Positions 23,091 through 31,928 of a stretch of DNA of 64,000 nt are shown piece by piece. Positions within the stretch are counted from its first letter, which is position 1, and each line of letters starts with the position of its first letter. This DNA is from SH-MAG3 sp035461245. Its GTDB lineage: Bacteria; Gemmatimonadota; Gemmatimonadetes; Longimicrobiales; RSA9. The stretch covers positions 1 to 64,000 of the forward strand of contig DATHVP010000137.1 in assembly GCA_035461245.1 (NCBI GenBank), written 5' to 3'. Both the position numbers and the translations under genes were made by a program. Below the pieces are notes generated by a model. It did not search any database and was not told the DNA's origin. It saw only the letters and a program-made list of their open reading frames with translations.

Positions 23091-25706
23091 ATGGCGAAGC
23101 CTCCGAAGCCGGACGACACCCCCCTGATGCAGCAGTGGCGCGACGCCAAGGCGCGCCACCCGGACGCCCTCATCTTTTTCCGCGTGGGCGATTTCTACGA
23201 GATGTTCTGCGAGGACGCCGAGGAGGGCGCCCGTCTGCTGGGGCTGACGCTCACGTCCCGCAACAACGGGGGTGCGTCCAACGTGCCGCTGGCGGGGGTG
23301 CCGGTGCGGGCCCGGGACGAGTACATCCACCGGCTGATTCAGCAGGGGCGGCGGGTGGCGGTGTGCGAGCAGGTGGAGGACCCGGCGGAGGCGAAGGGCA
23401 TCGTCCGCCGGGAAGTGGTGGAAACTGTCACGCCCGGCGCCGTCCTGGCCGACGCGCTGCTGGCCGAGCGCCGCAACAACCACCTGGCGGCGCTTACGGA
23501 AACGGCGGCGGGCCTGGCGCTGGCGGTGGTGGACGCCTCCACGGGCGAGGTCACGGTGCTGCCCACGGAGAGGGAGGCGCTGACCGCGGAACTGGCGCGC
23601 TTCGAACCGGCGGAGCTGCTGCTGCCCGCGAGCTGGGTGGGGCGGGACGTGCCGGGTGCCGAGGGTGCCAGCCTCACGTACCGGCCGGACTGGTTGTTCG
23701 ATCCGGAGCACGGGCGGGACGAACTGCGCCGCCGTTACCAGGTGAGCGGCCTGGACGGCTTCGGCTTCGAAGGCGCGGACCTGCCGCTGCTCGGGGCGCT
23801 GGGTGGTCTGGTGGCGTACCTGGCGGAGGTGCAGCCGAACTCGGTGAGCGCGCTCCGGCCGCCGCGCATCGAGCGGCCTGGCGACGCCATGGTCCTGGAC
23901 GAGATGACTCGCCGCAACCTGGAGCTGGTGGATCCGCTGCGGGCTGACGGCCGGGGCGCCCGGGCGGCGACGCTCATCGAGGTGGTGGACGAGACGCAGA
24001 CGCCGATGGGTGCGCGCCTGTTGCGCCGCTGGCTGCTGCGGCCGCTGGTGGTGGCGGAACGCGTGTGGGAGCGGCAGGACGCGGTGGAGGAACTGCTGCG
24101 GGACGCGCCCATGCGGCGGTCGGTGCGGACAGAACTGAAGGAGGTCCGGGACCTGGAACGGCTGGCGGCCAAGATCGCCGGTGGCCGGGTGCTGCCCCGG
24201 GAACTGCGGACGCTGGCGACGTCGCTGGCACGTTTGCCGGTGGTGCGTGACATCCTGGCGCCGGCGGGGTCGAACCTGCTGTCGGGCCTGGCGACCGGCC
24301 TGGACTCGCTGGACGACGTGGTGGCGATGCTGGGCGCGGCGCTGAACGACGATCTGCCGGCGAGCGTGGGCGAGGGGGATGTGATCCGGGCGGGCTGGGA
24401 CGCGCAACTGGATGAGCTGCGGGAGCTGCGGGATGGCGCCCAGGGCTACATCGCCCGGCTGCAGGCACGGGAGCGGGAGCGCACGGGCATCACGTCCCTG
24501 AAGGTCGGCTTCAACCGGGTCTTCGGCTACTACCTGGAGATCACGCGAGCCAACGCGGACCGGGTGCCGGACGACTACGAACGGAAGCAGACGCTGGCCA
24601 ATGCCGAGCGCTACGTGACGCCAGAACTGAAGGAGTGGGAGGCGAAGGCACTGGACGCGGAGGACCGCATCGTCGCACTGGAGCAGCAACTGTTCGGTGA
24701 GGTCAGGCGGCAGGTGGCCACGCACCTGGAGCGGCTGCAGGTCACAGCGGAGCGGGTTGCGACGGTGGACGTGCTGTCGGGGCTGGCCAGCCTGGCGGAG
24801 CGTGGCAGCTACACCCGGCCGGAACTGCACACGGGGTACGCCCTGGAGATCCGGGAGGGCCGTCACCCCGTCGTGGAACGCATGATGCCCCGGGAGGAGT
24901 TCATCCCCAACGACATCGTGCTGGACGATGACCACCGAGTCATGATCCTGACGGGCCCGAACATGGCCGGCAAGTCCACGCTGCTGCGGCAGGTGGGCCT
25001 GATCCAGCTGCTGGCGCAGGTGGGCTCGTTCGTCCCGGCGCGGCAGGCGCGACTGCCTGTCTGCGACCGCATATTCACCCGCGTCGGCGCGTCCGACAAC
25101 CTGGTGCGGGGCCAGTCCACGTTCATGGTGGAGATGCACGAGACGGCTGCCATCCTGCATGGCGCGACCCGTCGCTCGCTGGTGCTGCTGGACGAGATCG
25201 GTCGGGGCACCGCCACGTACGACGGGGTGAGCATCGCGTGGGCGGTGACGGAGCACCTGCACGGGATGACGGAGGCGAAGACCATCTTCGCCACGCATTA
25301 TCATGAGCTGACCCAGCTGGCGGACCTCTTGCCGGCGCTGGTCAATTACAATGTGGCGGTGCGGGAGGTGGGGGACGACATTGTCTTCCTGCACCACCTG
25401 CAGCCCGGCGGCGCCGACCGGTCGTATGGCATTGAGGTCGGCCGTCTGGCGGGCCTGCCCGCCGCCGTGGTGGCCCGGGCCCGGGAGATCCTGCGGGAAC
25501 TGGAGGGCGCACATTCCGGCGGCGGTGAGGGCCTGGGGCGGTTCGGCAGCGGCGGCCCGCAACCGGCCCGGGAGCAGCTGTCGCTCTTTGCGCCGGCGGA
25601 GCACCCGGTGGTGGACCTGCTGAGGAAAACGGACGTGGACGGGCTGACACCGCTGCAGGCGCTGAACCTGCTCGCGGAACTGAAATCGGAGATAGGGGAC
25701 AGATGA
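23091..25706 (+). CDS. mutS: DNA mismatch repair protein MutS
   Basis: 871 residues. The mismatch-binding 'FFRVGDFYEMFCEDAE' (Phe-x-Glu wedge) lies at about 24-39, followed by connector, lever ('RRWLLRPLV') and clamp ('KVGFNRVFGYYLEITRAN') domains. The ATPase has Walker A 'GPNMAGKSTLLRQ' near 622-634, 'STFMVEMHETA', Walker B 'LVLLDEIGRGTATYDG' and 'FATHYHELT'. It initiates mismatch repair with MutL. Start at the ATG at 23091, just before the wedge domain; the upstream open frame lacks homology. Its TGA overlaps the next ATG (ATGA at 25703), forming an operon with the TonB-like lipoprotein and CBS. Confidence 0.96.
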   Translation: MAKPPKPDDTPLMQQWRDAKARHPDALIFFRVGDFYEMFCEDAEEGARLLGLTLTSRNNGGASNVPLAGVPVRARDEYIHRLIQQGRRVAVCEQVEDPAEAKGIVRREVVETVTPGAVLADALLAERRNNHLAALTETAAGLALAVVDASTGEVTVLPTEREALTAELARFEPAELLLPASWVGRDVPGAEGASLTYRPDWLFDPEHGRDELRRRYQVSGLDGFGFEGADLPLLGALGGLVAYLAEVQPNSVSALRPPRIERPGDAMVLDEMTRRNLELVDPLRADGRGARAATLIEVVDETQTPMGARLLRRWLLRPLVVAERVWERQDAVEELLRDAPMRRSVRTELKEVRDLERLAAKIAGGRVLPRELRTLATSLARLPVVRDILAPAGSNLLSGLATGLDSLDDVVAMLGAALNDDLPASVGEGDVIRAGWDAQLDELRELRDGAQGYIARLQARERERTGITSLKVGFNRVFGYYLEITRANADRVPDDYERKQTLANAERYVTPELKEWEAKALDAEDRIVALEQQLFGEVRRQVATHLERLQVTAERVATVDVLSGLASLAERGSYTRPELHTGYALEIREGRHPVVERMMPREEFIPNDIVLDDDHRVMILTGPNMAGKSTLLRQVGLIQLLAQVGSFVPARQARLPVCDRIFTRVGASDNLVRGQSTFMVEMHETAAILHGATRRSLVLLDEIGRGTATYDGVSIAWAVTEHLHGMTEAKTIFATHYHELTQLADLLPALVNYNVAVREVGDDIVFLHHLQPGGADRSYGIEVGRLAGLPAAVVARAREILRELEGAHSGGGEGLGRFGSGGPQPAREQLSLFAPAEHPVVDLLRKTDVDGLTPLQALNLLAELKSEIGDR

Positions 25707-26143
25707 GACCTACAGGAGATGGCGCCTGGCGCGCGGTCGGGCAGCGCCTGCAGCGCCAGGCGGGGACGCTGGTGCTGCTGGGCACCAGCCTGGCGCTGGG
25801 CGCGTGCGGCGGCAGCAACGCCGCGGTGGAAGAGCCGGTGCCCATGCCGGACCCGACGCCCATCGAATACCCCGTCGCCCTGTGGGACCAGCAGGTACAG
25901 GGCGAGACTGAACTCATGATCCGCGTCAACGAATACGGCGACGTGGACAGCGTCTTCGTGTCGAAGGCAAGCGGGTACGCCGAGTTTGATTCGGCGGCGG
26001 TGGCCGGCGCCCGGGACCTGCGCTTCACGCCCGGCCGCCGCGGGGACCGCCGCGTCGCGATGTGGACCAAGATGCCGGTTCGCTTTGCCCAGGATTCCAC
26101 CGCCACGCTGGGCCCCACCCAGCCGGCGAGAGGCCAGCCATGA
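25703..26143 (+). CDS. Lipoprotein with TonB C-terminal domain
   Basis: 146 residues. Lipoprotein signal ('LGTSLALGAC', lipobox Cys about residue 35, preceded by a basic N-terminus) and a C-terminal TonB-type fold (about 55-135): 'QGETELMIRVNEYGDVDSVFV', 'GYAEFDSAAVAGARDLRFTPG' and 'VAMWTKMPVRF', the family's signature strand-helix-strand. The proline-rich spacer and membrane helix of true TonB are absent; instead it is lipid-anchored, so it is unlikely to energise receptors. It overlaps mutS and the CBS gene by 4 bases each. Confidence 0.8.
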   Translation: MRPTGDGAWRAVGQRLQRQAGTLVLLGTSLALGACGGSNAAVEEPVPMPDPTPIEYPVALWDQQVQGETELMIRVNEYGDVDSVFVSKASGYAEFDSAAVAGARDLRFTPGRRGDRRVAMWTKMPVRFAQDSTATLGPTQPARGQP

Positions 26144-27525
26144 GCGCGCCCCGCAATGCCCGGCCCGTGGCGAACGTGCTGGAGACCGTGGGCTGGACCC
26201 CGCTCATCCGGCTGAACAGCGTGGTGGACGGCGCCCGCACGCCGGTGTACGCGAAGGCCGAGTTCTTCAACCCGGGCGGCTCCGTCAAGGACCGGATCGG
26301 CCTCGCCATGATCGAGGCGGCGGAACGGGACGGCCGGCTGCGCCCCGGCGGCGTGATCGTCGAGGGGACCAGCGGCAACACCGGCGTCGGCCTAGCCATC
26401 GCCGCCGCCATCCGCGGCTACCGCTGCATCTTCACCATGCCCGACAAGATGAGCGACGAGAAGGTCCGGCTGCTGCGCGCCTTTGGCGCGGACGTCATCA
26501 TCACCCCCACGGCCGTGCCGCCGGACCATCCTGACAACTACGTGATGACGGCCAAGCGCATCGTGGCGGAGACGCCCGGCGCCATCCTCGCCGACCAGTT
26601 CTACAACCCCGTCAACCCCGACGCGCATTACGCTACCACCGGCCCGGAACTGTGGGAGCAGACGGAGGGCCGCATCACGCACTTCGTCGCGTCCGCCGGC
26701 ACGGGCGGCACCATCAGCGGTACCGGCCGCTACCTGAAGGAGCGCAACAGTGCGGTGCGCGTCATTGCCGGCGACCCTGCGGGCTCCATCTTCGCCGAAT
26801 ACCATCGCACGGGCGAAAAGGGCGAAGGCGCGCCATACAAGGTCGAGGGCATCGGCAACGACAAGCTGCCCAGCACGCTGGACTTTCAGATCATCGACGA
26901 ATTCCACACCATCAGTGACCGGGATGCGTTCCACATGACCCGGCGGCTGACCCGGGAAGAGGGCCTGTTCGTAGGCGGATCCGCGGGCCTCATCGTGTCC
27001 CTCGCCGTACGGGTCGCTCACGACGTGGACGATCCCGACGCCTTTGTCGTCTGCGTACTCCCGGATACCGGCGAGCGCTACCTCAGCAAGGTCTACAACG
27101 ACGACTGGATGCGTGAGAACCGGCTGCTGGAGCCGGAGCACCTGACCGCCATGGAGATGGTGGCGCGGAAGGACGGCCAGGCGCCGGCGCTGGTGGCCGT
27201 GCAGCGGGACACACCGCTGCGCCACGCGTTCCAGCTCATGACGGGTCACAACATCTCACAGCTGCCCGTCGTGGAGGGCGGCGACTGCGTGGGCGCCGTG
27301 GCCGAGTCGCTGCTCATGTCCCGCATCATCGAGGAGCCGGCCCTGCTGGATCAGCCCGTGTCCGAGATCATGGAGGCGCCCTACCCCGTTGTGGACGCCG
27401 ACCTGCCAATGAGCCGGATCGGTCGGCTGCTGAACCGCCAGTGTCCCGCCGTGCTCGTGCGGGTGGACGGAGAACTCGGGGGCATCGTCACCCGCTACGA
27501 CGTCGTCCGCTACCTCGCCTCCTGA
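26140..27525 (+). CDS. Cystathionine beta-synthase (with CBS pair)
   Basis: 461 residues. The fold-type II PLP catalytic domain (about 8-320) has PLP-lysine K50 in 'FNPGGSVKDRIG', 'VEGTSGNTGVGLA', 'PDKMSDEKVRLLRAFGAD', 'ASAGTGGTISGTGRYLKE' and 'GEGAPYKVEGIGNDKLP'. The C-terminus holds two CBS domains (about 335-460). This architecture is that of bacterial cystathionine beta-synthases, which condense serine and homocysteine; cysteine synthases lack the CBS pair and have a different 'KMSxERR' loop. With the gamma-synthase-family enzyme at 15.6 kb it suggests transsulfuration capacity. Starts at ATG 26140, overlapping the previous stop. Confidence 0.9.
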   Translation: MSAPRNARPVANVLETVGWTPLIRLNSVVDGARTPVYAKAEFFNPGGSVKDRIGLAMIEAAERDGRLRPGGVIVEGTSGNTGVGLAIAAAIRGYRCIFTMPDKMSDEKVRLLRAFGADVIITPTAVPPDHPDNYVMTAKRIVAETPGAILADQFYNPVNPDAHYATTGPELWEQTEGRITHFVASAGTGGTISGTGRYLKERNSAVRVIAGDPAGSIFAEYHRTGEKGEGAPYKVEGIGNDKLPSTLDFQIIDEFHTISDRDAFHMTRRLTREEGLFVGGSAGLIVSLAVRVAHDVDDPDAFVVCVLPDTGERYLSKVYNDDWMRENRLLEPEHLTAMEMVARKDGQAPALVAVQRDTPLRHAFQLMTGHNISQLPVVEGGDCVGAVAESLLMSRIIEEPALLDQPVSEIMEAPYPVVDADLPMSRIGRLLNRQCPAVLVRVDGELGGIVTRYDVVRYLAS

Positions 27526-27597
27526 CGACGCGGGCTGGCGGGGTTGTTGCATTGGGATGGGGCCGGCAAAAACCGGCAACGTGAGGGGAAGAGGCTA

Positions 27598-28641
27598 ATG
27601 TCTGGCAGTCCAGGTCGGCTGAAAGTTGCAGTACTGTTCGGCGGTACGAGTTCGGAACGTGACGTGTCCATCGCCAGCGGGTCGCAGGTGGTGCAGGCAC
27701 TGCGGGAGGGCGGCCACGACGTCGTCGCGGTGGACACCGCAACCGGCGTGCTGGATGCCGACGCCGAGCGACAGCTCATGCGCGGCAACGTCCCCGATAT
27801 CCCGCCGGAGGAGGAAGCCCTCGACATGCTCCGCACCGGCGACGCCACCGGCCTGGTCAGCGCTCCAGAACTGAACGGCGTGGATGTGCTGTTCCTCGCC
27901 CTTCACGGGGGGACCGGCGAGGGCGGCACGCTGCAGGCCCTGCTGGACCTCACGGGGCTGCCCTATACCGGGACGGGCATGCTCGGCAGCGCCATGGCCA
28001 TGGACAAGGACATTGCCAAGCGGCTCATGCTCTTTGCCGGTGTGCCCACCGCGCCCTGGCTCATGGCGCCCGTCCTCATGGAAGACGTCCACCAGCGCGT
28101 CGGCTTTCCCTGCGTCGTCAAGCCGTCCAAGCAGGGATCCACCGTCGGCCTTACGGTCGTCAGGCACCCCGAGGAACTGGAGGCGGCCGTGAACCTCGCC
28201 GCCCGCTTCGACGATGAGGTCATGATCGAGGCCTTCGTGCCTGGCCGCGAGTTCACTGTGCCGATCCTCGGCAATGACGCACTGCCTGTAGGAGAAATCG
28301 TGACAAGCCGTGAGATCTTCGATTATGAGGCCAAGTACCAGCCGGGCGGGGCCGAGGAAATCTTTCCCGCCGACCTTACAGGGGCCCAGGTCGTGGAGAT
28401 CCAGGGCCTTGCCCTCAAGGTCCACACCGCCCTGAAACTCCGCGGATTCAGTCGTGTGGATTTCCGTCTGGATCAGGAAGGCGTATTCTGGTGTCTGGAA
28501 GCGAACACGCTGCCGGGCATGACCGCGGCCAGCCTGTTCCCGAAGGGCGCCGCTGCGGCGGGTATTACATTCCCTGAGGTGTGCGAGCAGCTCTGCCGCA
28601 TCGCCATCGCGGACCACGCACAGCGTCGCAGGTTCCAGTAG
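27598..28641 (+). CDS. ddl: D-alanine--D-alanine ligase
   Basis: 347 residues of the ATP-grasp family. Seen: 'VAVLFGGTSSERDVSIASG' at the N-terminus, 'LALHGGTGEGGTLQALLDL' and 'PYTGTGMLGSAMAMDK', the ATP-binding 'PCVVKPSKQGSTVGLTVV', 'EAFVPGREFTVPIL', and 'RVDFRLDQEG..WCLEANTLPGMT' with Mg ligands. It makes the D-Ala-D-Ala dipeptide of peptidoglycan. The ATG at 27598 follows GAGGGGAAGAGG. It stands alone from other mur genes, as in many non-proteobacterial phyla. Confidence 0.94.
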   Translation: MSGSPGRLKVAVLFGGTSSERDVSIASGSQVVQALREGGHDVVAVDTATGVLDADAERQLMRGNVPDIPPEEEALDMLRTGDATGLVSAPELNGVDVLFLALHGGTGEGGTLQALLDLTGLPYTGTGMLGSAMAMDKDIAKRLMLFAGVPTAPWLMAPVLMEDVHQRVGFPCVVKPSKQGSTVGLTVVRHPEELEAAVNLAARFDDEVMIEAFVPGREFTVPILGNDALPVGEIVTSREIFDYEAKYQPGGAEEIFPADLTGAQVVEIQGLALKVHTALKLRGFSRVDFRLDQEGVFWCLEANTLPGMTAASLFPKGAAAAGITFPEVCEQLCRIAIADHAQRRRFQ

Positions 28642-28690
28642 CAGCGAAAGTACACAGTTCGGGTCCAACGGCCCGTGACGGGACGATTTC

Positions 28691-29542
28691 ATGGCTTACC
28701 GCGGAAACATGCAGTTCGGCTTCGGGTTCGGGCTGACCCCCTGGGTGCAGCGGCTGATCATTCTGAATGCAGGCATCTTCCTGCTGCAGTACATGAGCCC
28801 GATCCTGACGTACCACATGGCGTTCGTGCCGTCGGAGATCCTGCTCCGGCCATGGACCATCATATCCTACATGTTCGCCCACGGCGGCTTCTGGCACCTG
28901 TTCTGGAACATGCTGGGGCTGTTCTTCTTCGGCCCGCCGCTGGAGTCCCGCTGGGGTTCCCGGGAGTTCCTGAAGTTCTACTTCATCTGCGGGATGGGCG
29001 GCGCGGCGCTGTCGTTCCTGTTCGCCTTCAACGCGCCCATCATCGGCGCGTCGGCGGCGGTGTACGGCGTGATGCTGGCCTTTGCCATGAACTGGCCGGA
29101 CGCACCCATCTACATCTGGGGCATCCTGCCCATCAAGGCCAAGTTCCTGGTGGCTGTCCTTGCCGTTTTCTCCATCATGTCCATGGTGGGCGAGGGTGGC
29201 GGGAACATCGCCCACGCCGCCCATCTCGGCGGCTTCGCCGCGGCGTTCCTCTACCTCAAGTTCAGCGGCCCGGGCGGGGCCTTCAGTGGCATGAAGAAGA
29301 TGGTGAACCGCCAGAAGCTGCGAGTCGTATCCACGGACCGGGATGAGCAACCCCGACCGCCGGCGACGCGTACGGGCCCGCCGTCCGGGGCCGCCCGGCG
29401 CCGGGCTGTTGGCGAGGAGGACAAGCTGCTCGACGAACTGGACAAGGTGCTGGAGAAGATCAGCACCCAGGGCATGGGCAGCCTCACCGCGCAGGAACGC
29501 AAGCTCCTGGACGAGGTCAGCCGGCGGTACCGTACGGACTGA
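28691..29542 (+). CDS. Rhomboid-family intramembrane serine protease
   Basis: 283 residues. Six hydrophobic helices lie within 20-190. The catalytic dyad is visible: Ser121 in 'IIGASAAVYG' (GxSx) and His178 in 'AHAAHLGGF'; the 'HLFWNMLGLFFFG' motif (H69, N73) supplies the oxyanion site. The C-terminal ~90 residues are cytoplasmic, basic then acidic, with an extra helical motif 'LLDELDKVLEKISTQGMGSL' that resembles the C-tail of GlpG-like 'DUF6576' rhomboids. These proteases cleave transmembrane substrates; the substrate is unknown. Confidence 0.9.
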   Translation: MAYRGNMQFGFGFGLTPWVQRLIILNAGIFLLQYMSPILTYHMAFVPSEILLRPWTIISYMFAHGGFWHLFWNMLGLFFFGPPLESRWGSREFLKFYFICGMGGAALSFLFAFNAPIIGASAAVYGVMLAFAMNWPDAPIYIWGILPIKAKFLVAVLAVFSIMSMVGEGGGNIAHAAHLGGFAAAFLYLKFSGPGGAFSGMKKMVNRQKLRVVSTDRDEQPRPPATRTGPPSGAARRRAVGEEDKLLDELDKVLEKISTQGMGSLTAQERKLLDEVSRRYRTD

Positions 29543-29744
29543 CGGCGGGCGAGGGGCGGCCTGCGGTCGCCGGCTGCCGGCAGATACGGGCGGGCGGCAC
29601 GGCGGGCGGGATCATGACGGGTATGGAGTCCCCTGACACGCGGTGCGTGCGCTTCCTGACAGACGGCGCTTGACTTCCCGGATAGACTCGGCTCATGTTG
29701 GCTTCCCCCTTCGATCCTCGCTTCCAGCCCCAGGAGGTGCAGCT

Positions 29745-31838
29745 ATGACTGCCGGCAGGGAATACCGCTCAGAGCAGATCCGCAATGTTGTCGTGCTTGG
29801 CCACGGCGGGTCCGGCAAGACAACTCTCATCGACGCACTCTGCTTCTCGACCGGGGCCTCGCGCCGGCACGGCAGTGTCAAGGACGGCACCGCGCTGACC
29901 ATGTACGCTGACGAGGAGATTTCCCACGGCATCACGATCCAGTGCGCGGTGGCGCACGCGGAGTGGGAGGGCATCAAGGTCAACCTGCTGGACACGCCCG
30001 GGTACATGGACTTTGCCGGCGATGCTGTTGCCGCGACAAGGGTAGCCGATGGGGCTGTAATTGTGCTGGGCGCCACAACGGGCGTCGAGGTGGGGACGGA
30101 AAAGGTCTGGGAATACTGCGAGCCACGCGGGATTCCCAGACTTTTCTTTGTGTCGATGATGGACCGTGAGCACGCGAACTTCGACAAGGTCTGCGAGGAG
30201 ATCCGCCGGCACATGACACCGCACGCGTATGCGGCGGAGCTGCCCATCGGCGAGGGCGAGAACTTCCGTGGCGTGGTGAACCTGTTCACGGGGCGCGCCC
30301 GGATGTTCGATGACCCGGAGTACCGCGAAGTCGAGGTCCCCGAGGAGCTGAAGGAACGTTCAGCGCAGTTGCGGCAGGAGCTGTTCGAGGCCATTGCCGC
30401 GACGAACGACGAGCTGCTCGAGCGCTACCTGGAGGGTGGCGAGATCACCACCGAGGAAGCCCTCGCCGCATTGAAGCTGGCCATGCTGGGCGGTGAACTG
30501 TTCCCCATCTTCTGTGGTGCGGCGGAAGAGGTGCACGGCATGCGCACGCTTCTGAAGGCGCTGGTGCACATCGTGCCGAGCCCGGTGGACCCGCCCCACG
30601 AGATGGCCCAGCGCGCGGGCCTGGACCAGGTCCTGGAGCTGAAGGGCGAGGAGAAGGGGCCCCTGGCTGCCATCATCTTCAAGACGGCAACGGAGCCGCA
30701 CGTGGGCGAGTTGAGCTATTTCCGGATCTTCAGTGGCAACATCCGGAACGGCCAGGAAGTCTGGAACGCGACGCAGGAGAAGGCGGAGAAGCTGGCGCAC
30801 ATTTCCGTGCCCCAGGGCAAGGAGCGGATCGAGGTGGAGCACCTGCACGCGGGCGACATCGGCGTGGTGACGAAGCTGAAGAACTCTCACACGAACGATA
30901 CGCTGACCACCCAGGAGCGGCCGGTGGCGCTGCAGCAGATCAATTTCCCGGCGCCGGACATCGCACTGGCGGTGCGAGCGGCGAGCCGCAGCGACGAGGA
31001 CAAGATCGGGACGGCGCTGGCTCGGCTGCACGAGGAGGACCCCACCTTCGAGTTCGGCTACGATGCGGAGCTGCGGCAGACCATCATCCGCGGCACCGGC
31101 GAGCTGCACCTGGAGGTGCAGATGGAGCGGCTGAAGCGGAAGTACCACGTTGACGTCGTCACCGAAGAGCCGCGCATCCCCTACCGCGAGACGTTCCGGA
31201 AGCCGGCTGAGGCGCAGGGCAAGTACAAGAAGCAGACGGGCGGCCACGGCCAGTTCGGTGACTGCCACGTCCGGATCAAGCCGCTGGCGCGCGGTGAAGG
31301 GTACCGGTTCACGGACGCCATCACCGGCGGCGTGATTCCCGGCAAGTTCATCCCGTCCGTGGACAAGGGCATCCAGGAATCCGCCCGCAAGGGGATCCTG
31401 GCAGGGTACCCGGTAGTGGATTTCGAGGCGGAGTGCTACTTCGGTTCCTACCACTCCGTTGATTCCAGCGACATCGCGTTCCAGATCGCCGGCTCCATGG
31501 CGTTCCAGAAGGCGGCTGAATCAGCGCAGCCCGTGCTCCTCGAACCGATCCTCGAGGTGGAGGTGGTGACGCCGGAGCAGTACATGGGGGACGTCATGGG
31601 CGACCTGAACCATCGTCGCGGCCGGATCCTGGGCATGGAGCAGGATGGCGCCCGGACCCACATCAAGGCCCTGGTCCCGCAGGCCGAACTGGACCGCTAC
31701 GCCACGACGCTCCGGTCGCTGACGCAGGGTCGCGCCTTCCACAGGCGCAAGCTCCACGGCTATGAAGAGGTGCCTGCCAATGTGCAGCAGAAGATCATTG
31801 ATCAGGCGAAGAAGGAGCGGGAGGAAGTCAGCGCCTGA
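29745..31838 (+). CDS. Elongation factor G-like translational GTPase (variant EF-G)
   Basis: 697 residues with the five EF-G domains: GTPase (1-280), domain II, III ('IIRGTGELHLEVQMERLKRK'), IV ('KKQTGGHGQFGDCHVRIKP') and V ('ILEVEVVTPEQYMGDVMGDL', 'GRILGME'). The P-loop is 'GHGGSGKT' (19-26) instead of canonical AHIDAGKT, and switch II reads 'DTPGYMDF' with Tyr87 where canonical EF-G has the catalytic His. This is the EF-G-like paralogue group seen in many phyla, not the main fusA in the str operon. AGGAGGT precedes the ATG at 29745. A perfect hairpin terminator-like element follows at 31865. Confidence 0.92.
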   Translation: MTAGREYRSEQIRNVVVLGHGGSGKTTLIDALCFSTGASRRHGSVKDGTALTMYADEEISHGITIQCAVAHAEWEGIKVNLLDTPGYMDFAGDAVAATRVADGAVIVLGATTGVEVGTEKVWEYCEPRGIPRLFFVSMMDREHANFDKVCEEIRRHMTPHAYAAELPIGEGENFRGVVNLFTGRARMFDDPEYREVEVPEELKERSAQLRQELFEAIAATNDELLERYLEGGEITTEEALAALKLAMLGGELFPIFCGAAEEVHGMRTLLKALVHIVPSPVDPPHEMAQRAGLDQVLELKGEEKGPLAAIIFKTATEPHVGELSYFRIFSGNIRNGQEVWNATQEKAEKLAHISVPQGKERIEVEHLHAGDIGVVTKLKNSHTNDTLTTQERPVALQQINFPAPDIALAVRAASRSDEDKIGTALARLHEEDPTFEFGYDAELRQTIIRGTGELHLEVQMERLKRKYHVDVVTEEPRIPYRETFRKPAEAQGKYKKQTGGHGQFGDCHVRIKPLARGEGYRFTDAITGGVIPGKFIPSVDKGIQESARKGILAGYPVVDFEAECYFGSYHSVDSSDIAFQIAGSMAFQKAAESAQPVLLEPILEVEVVTPEQYMGDVMGDLNHRRGRILGMEQDGARTHIKALVPQAELDRYATTLRSLTQGRAFHRRKLHGYEEVPANVQQKIIDQAKKEREEVSA

Positions 31839-31864
31839 TAGCGCCTGACCTCATTCCCTGCCAC

Positions 31865-31897
31865 ATCGGGCGACGAACTGACGATTCGTCGCCCGAT
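31865..31897 (+). terminator. Perfect hairpin after the EF-G-like gene
   Basis: ATCGGGCGACGAA (31865-31877 region) pairs perfectly with TTCGTCGCCCGAT across a 7-base loop, 26 bases after the stop; TCGTTAA follows, a weak U tract. Likely the end of the EF-G transcript. Confidence 0.7.
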
Positions 31898-31928
31898 TCG
31901 TTAATCCATGCTCACGGACAGGCGAGTC

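Noticed and set aside
22917..25604. Long antisense frame opposite mutS
   Set aside because: His/Arg/Gln-rich shadow without domains.
27562..27578. GCCGG-CAAAAA-CCGGC as a terminator before ddl
   Set aside because: Stem of only five pairs and no T-run after it.
29660..29744. TTGACT as -35 box for the EF-G-like gene
   Set aside because: No acceptable -10 hexamer at 16-18 bases.
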